From assembly GCA_944358665.1 (NCBI GenBank), contig CALVRP010000036.1, positions 1 to 7,942 of the forward strand: a stretch of DNA of 7,942 nt, written 5' to 3'. Positions 5,617 through 7,942 of the stretch are shown piece by piece. A program made the translations under genes and the position numbers. The DNA is from an uncultured Bacilli bacterium (GTDB taxonomy: Bacteria > Bacillota_I > Bacilli_A > RF39 > UBA660). How positions within the stretch are numbered: position 1 is the stretch's first letter; each line of letters starts with the position of its first letter. The notes under the pieces are model-generated. The model was not told the DNA's origin. It made no database searches and saw only the letters and a list, made by a program, of their open reading frames with translations.

Positions 5617-6271
5617 ATTCTCCTATGTAATGTCTAAAAGTCAAACCACCACTACTAGCAAACTGATCATAAGATACTTCTTTAACAACGTCTCCTGTAT
5701 GCGGTGCATGAATAACTGTTCCACTACCTGTATATATACCAACATGACTTGGAGGGTTACCACCTCTTAATATAATATCGCCAGCGCTAAGTTCATCAAC
5801 CGATGATACTGTTTGAAAATGTGAATCAGTCATTTGAGAACCAGTATAATGCGGAATTGAAACACCAAGCGCTTCACGATAGCAGTATGTTACTAGTCCT
5901 GAACAATCAAACGAGTCCGGTCCTTCCGCTGCCCAAACATATGGGTCACCCAATTGTTCTCTAGCACAATCAACCACCGAAGCGGCATTGCCAGTAGCTA
6001 TAGTACTAGCGTTAGCTGATGAATTAGGAAATAAACCACCAGCTACTATAAAAGGATAAGTTAATAAAGTAACAAAAATCAATATTATAAATAAAAATAT
6101 TCCTCCAGATATAAATACAGGCAAAAAAATCATTTTTTTTAAGCCACTTAAAACATTTTCTCCCTGTTCAGAGTCATCTTTTATTGATTTCGCAGTTTTG
6201 GCCACGCCATAAGCGTTTTTTGCTTTAGTTAAGGCCCCTTTAGCTTTTAAAAATACAGTTGGAAGAGCCAT
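5615..6271 (-). CDS. Membrane-anchored NlpC/P60 peptidoglycan endopeptidase
   Basis: A predicted gamma-D-glutamyl-type cysteine endopeptidase acting on wall stem peptides, the peptidase half of the Gram-positive conjugation wall hydrolase (compare CwlT and Tn916 Orf14). It has 218 residues from ATG 6271. The N-terminal 45 residues are basic, Lys/Ala-rich and cytoplasmic; a long hydrophobic stretch (about 48-79) spans the membrane; a short Ser/Asn/Ala linker leads to the NlpC/P60 domain (about 99-218). Catalytic residues are clear: Cys123 in SFDCSGLV, His176 in SHVGIYTG and a third polar residue, His188, in IHAPH. Unlike CwlT or Orf14 there is no lysozyme domain; that activity lies two genes downstream. 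ATG 6271 is preferred over GTG 6274 because AGGTGAT (6275-6281) is well spaced only for it. The gene begins 19 bases after the VirB4 stop, so the two are co-transcribed. Confidence 0.95.
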   Translation of the reverse strand: MALPTVFLKAKGALTKAKNAYGVAKTAKSIKDDSEQGENVLSGLKKMIFLPVFISGGIFLFIILIFVTLLTYPFIVAGGLFPNSSANASTIATGNAASVVDCAREQLGDPYVWAAEGPDSFDCSGLVTYCYREALGVSIPHYTGSQMTDSHFQTVSSVDELSAGDIILRGGNPPSHVGIYTGSGTVIHAPHTGDVVKEVSYDQFASSGGLTFRHYIGE

Positions 6272-6274
6272 CAC

Positions 6275-6281
6275 ATCACCT
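6275..6281 (-). promoter_or_regulatory. Ribosome binding site that sets the NlpC/P60 start
   Basis: AGGTGAT on the minus strand ends three bases before ATG 6271 and directly abuts GTG 6274, which is therefore too close to be the start codon. Confidence 0.7.
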
Positions 6282-6290
6282 ACTTACTTT

Positions 6291-7942
6291 TTATAGTCCG
6301 CCCCCGCTACCAAATGAATCTAATTCTTGTTCTGTAGCAACAATATTTATTTGCATTCTCTTACTTCCACAAACAAACAATGCCTCTCCTTGATTAAATC
6401 CTTTAATATTTTCCATTTCGTTATCATTTAAGTCAATTAATTTTGCCAAATCAGTAACCGCTTGTTTTCTAAGCCCCATAACTAAATAATATGAAGCATT
6501 ATCAAATATTGCTTTACCTTGAGTTATAACGCTCGGGTCACTAAAGTCAGTAGGTTGCTGAGTAATTATCATAGTTCCAGTATTATATTTTCTGGCACGT
6601 CTTTGAACTTGGGCTAAGAAATCAGCACCTAAAGTATTATTACCCGATAATAATACGTGAGCTTCATCAACCATTAGAACCGTATTAACATTAGGGTTCA
6701 AAGTTAAACTCCATGAATATTTTAAGGTATTAAAGAATAAAGCATTTCTAATATTTGTATCAGCGTTCATTAATTCTCTAATATTAAATACAATGAAATT
6801 ACTTTTTGGAGATATAGTTGTTGTACCATCAAAATAATATTTTAATTCTTTAATAAGCGGTCTTATTTTAAGTTCTAGTTGTTCTAAAATATCTCTTTCT
6901 TTTGATTGTTCTGGCATAGCGGTTATTTTTCCTCTTACAGTTGCGTAAACATCTCTGAATGTTGGATAATCTGCTGAAGTAAAATTAGTAAAGTCAGTGT
7001 CAAAACCAATACCGAAACGACGATAAGTCTCTTGAATCATTTCACTAAATATATTAAGAACATCTTCGGTAATAGACGGATCATAATATTTCATAAATGC
7101 TTTAACGGTTTGCAGTGTTCTTGTCAAAACTGCATAACCTAACCCTTGACGAATTTCATCTTCATCTGCATCAATGATAACTTCAAGGGGGTTTATCATA
7201 CCAAAGTCTCCACCCTTACCTAGTTCAATATAATCTCCACCATAAAGTCTTACCATATCTTCAAGTTCGCCTTCTGGGTCAATAACAACTATTTGATTAT
7301 CATTTCTAATATGACTTCTAAGTAATAATTTAGCTGCCGTTGATTTACCAGAACCTGATGTACCTAAAATAATCATATTAGCATTATTACGATTATGTTC
7401 TTTTCTTATTTGGTATAAGAATTGATTAAATAAAACTACACCACCAGAGAAATCAACACCTAAAAGGGTTGATAAACCAGGATCTTTAATACTGTCAAAG
7501 ATAAACGGATACATTGCAGCAATTGTTGGCGAAGGAATTGGCGTACCAATTCGATCTTCAATTTCCTGTTTTTCAAAAATTGGAAGCATTGATTTTAATA
7601 CTTGTTCTTGTTCGAAACGAAGAGGAATTGCTCTCATTTCCATAGCCTCTAAGTAATTTTTTACTTGAAGCTTCTTTGTTGTGAGCTCATCTTCAGAATC
7701 AGCTGTAATCATAATGTGCAATTGAAAGTCATAAATCTTAGCTTGACTAGCTGCTAATTGCTTAATAAATTGTTCCAATGATTCATAATCTTGACGAATT
7801 CTCTCTTGCATGGTTACATCATTTTCTTCTTGATAACGAACTTTTAAATCGGCTATTTCTTTGTTAATCATTTTAGTAATAACACCAAATTGCATTGGTA
7901 TATGTTTAATACACATTTTAACACCAGACATACTAGTTAAAT
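6291..7942 (-). CDS. virB4: VirB4-family conjugation ATPase (5' end outside window)
   Basis: This is the hexameric ATPase that energises assembly and function of the transfer channel at the cytoplasmic membrane. Counting from the internal Met at 7931, Walker A GTSGSGKST is at 190-198, DPEGE at 218-222, FGMINPLE at 243-250, Walker B LMVDEAH at 419-425, an RRARKY arginine-finger region at 444-449, and the ITQQPTD sensor at 456-462. The first 120 residues belong to the C-terminal part of the VirB4 N-terminal domain, with a coiled-coil-like stretch at 25-60. VirB4 proteins run to about 600-850 residues, and the frame stays open past ATG 7931 to the right edge with no ribosome binding site there. 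The true start is therefore upstream of the window, so ATG 7931 is an internal methionine. The C-terminus ends in a Gly/Ser-rich GSGGGL tail. It heads the visible operon. The symbol is a family label. Confidence 0.96.
   Translation of the reverse strand, partial: LTSMSGVKMCIKHIPMQFGVITKMINKEIADLKVRYQEENDVTMQERIRQDYESLEQFIKQLAASQAKIYDFQLHIMITADSEDELTTKKLQVKNYLEAMEMRAIPLRFEQEQVLKSMLPIFEKQEIEDRIGTPIPSPTIAAMYPFIFDSIKDPGLSTLLGVDFSGGVVLFNQFLYQIRKEHNRNNANMIILGTSGSGKSTAAKLLLRSHIRNDNQIVVIDPEGELEDMVRLYGGDYIELGKGGDFGMINPLEVIIDADEDEIRQGLGYAVLTRTLQTVKAFMKYYDPSITEDVLNIFSEMIQETYRRFGIGFDTDFTNFTSADYPTFRDVYATVRGKITAMPEQSKERDILEQLELKIRPLIKELKYYFDGTTTISPKSNFIVFNIRELMNADTNIRNALFFNTLKYSWSLTLNPNVNTVLMVDEAHVLLSGNNTLGADFLAQVQRRARKYNTGTMIITQQPTDFSDPSVITQGKAIFDNASYYLVMGLRKQAVTDLAKLIDLNDNEMENIKGFNQGEALFVCGSKRMQINIVATEQELDSFGSGGGL

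Larger units (their letters stand above)
1..7942. mobile_element. Segment of a conjugative element with a Gram-positive type IV secretion system
   Basis: The window carries a VirB4-type ATPase, a VirD4/TraG-type coupling protein and two secreted or membrane-anchored wall hydrolases. In Gram-positive bacteria this combination is the core of a conjugative transfer system. A VirD4/TraG coupling protein with its DPKGE motif, rather than an FtsK/TcpA-type one, places it nearer pCF10 and Tn1549-type systems than Tn916; this is inference from family features. Neither end of the element, nor a relaxase, integrase, origin of transfer or replication gene, is inside the window, so ICE and plasmid cannot be told apart. 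Both edges cut through transfer genes. Confidence 0.85.

Noticed and set aside
1..7942. Mollicute genetic code (TGA as Trp)
   Set aside because: All genes have ordinary TAA stops and TGG tryptophans at conserved sites; no TGA needs to be read through.
1..7942. CRISPR array, tRNA or rRNA genes, insertion sequence, origin of transfer
   Set aside because: No regularly spaced repeats, cloverleaf or rRNA-like tracts, transposase frames, or relaxase-adjacent inverted repeats with a nick-site pattern could be seen; intergenic gaps are all under 130 bases.

Overview
The window is AT-rich and uses the standard genetic code: tryptophans in the conserved domains are TGG, and no internal TGA is needed. 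The Shine-Dalgarno sites, sigma-A-type promoters and AT-rich intrinsic terminators point to a low-GC Gram-positive bacterium (Bacillota), perhaps a gut Bacilli/Erysipelotrichia/RF39-like lineage. The exact taxon cannot be fixed from sequence alone. There are no rRNA, tRNA, transposase, integrase or relaxase genes and no CRISPR array here. No stretch of 300 bases or more lacks a gene.

The content is part of a conjugative element (ICE or conjugative plasmid) with a Gram-positive type IV secretion system. On the minus strand, reading right to left, a four-gene transfer operon enters from the right edge: a VirB4-type ATPase (6291 to the edge, N-terminus outside the window), a membrane-anchored NlpC/P60 wall peptidase (5615-6271), an Asn-rich lipoprotein with a second C-terminal membrane anchor (4850-5569), and a large secreted protein joining a C39-like cysteine peptidase to a GH24-like lysozyme (2659-4827). 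Gaps between these genes are only about 20-45 bp. The operon ends at a strong stem-loop (2607-2646) that probably terminates transcription from both sides.

To the left are two divergently transcribed genes for single-pass membrane proteins of unknown function: 2041-2604 on the plus strand and 1145-1921 on the minus strand. Each has its own near-consensus promoter, with the -35 boxes back to back only 16 bp apart, and each is followed by its own terminator. They look like an independently expressed accessory module set between transfer genes. The left end holds the 5' part of a VirD4/TraG-type coupling protein (minus strand, 1016 to the left edge), preceded by a strong RBS and candidate promoters, one overlapping a perfect 14-bp palindrome.

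Working model: VirB4 powers assembly of the channel. The two hydrolases open the peptidoglycan, with the muramidase and cysteine-peptidase activities split over two proteins instead of the single PrgK/CwlT/Orf14-type protein usual in Gram-positive systems. VirD4 delivers the relaxase-DNA substrate. The lipoprotein and the two divergent membrane proteins are the undescribed parts; surface roles such as channel accessory, attachment or entry exclusion are possible but unproven.
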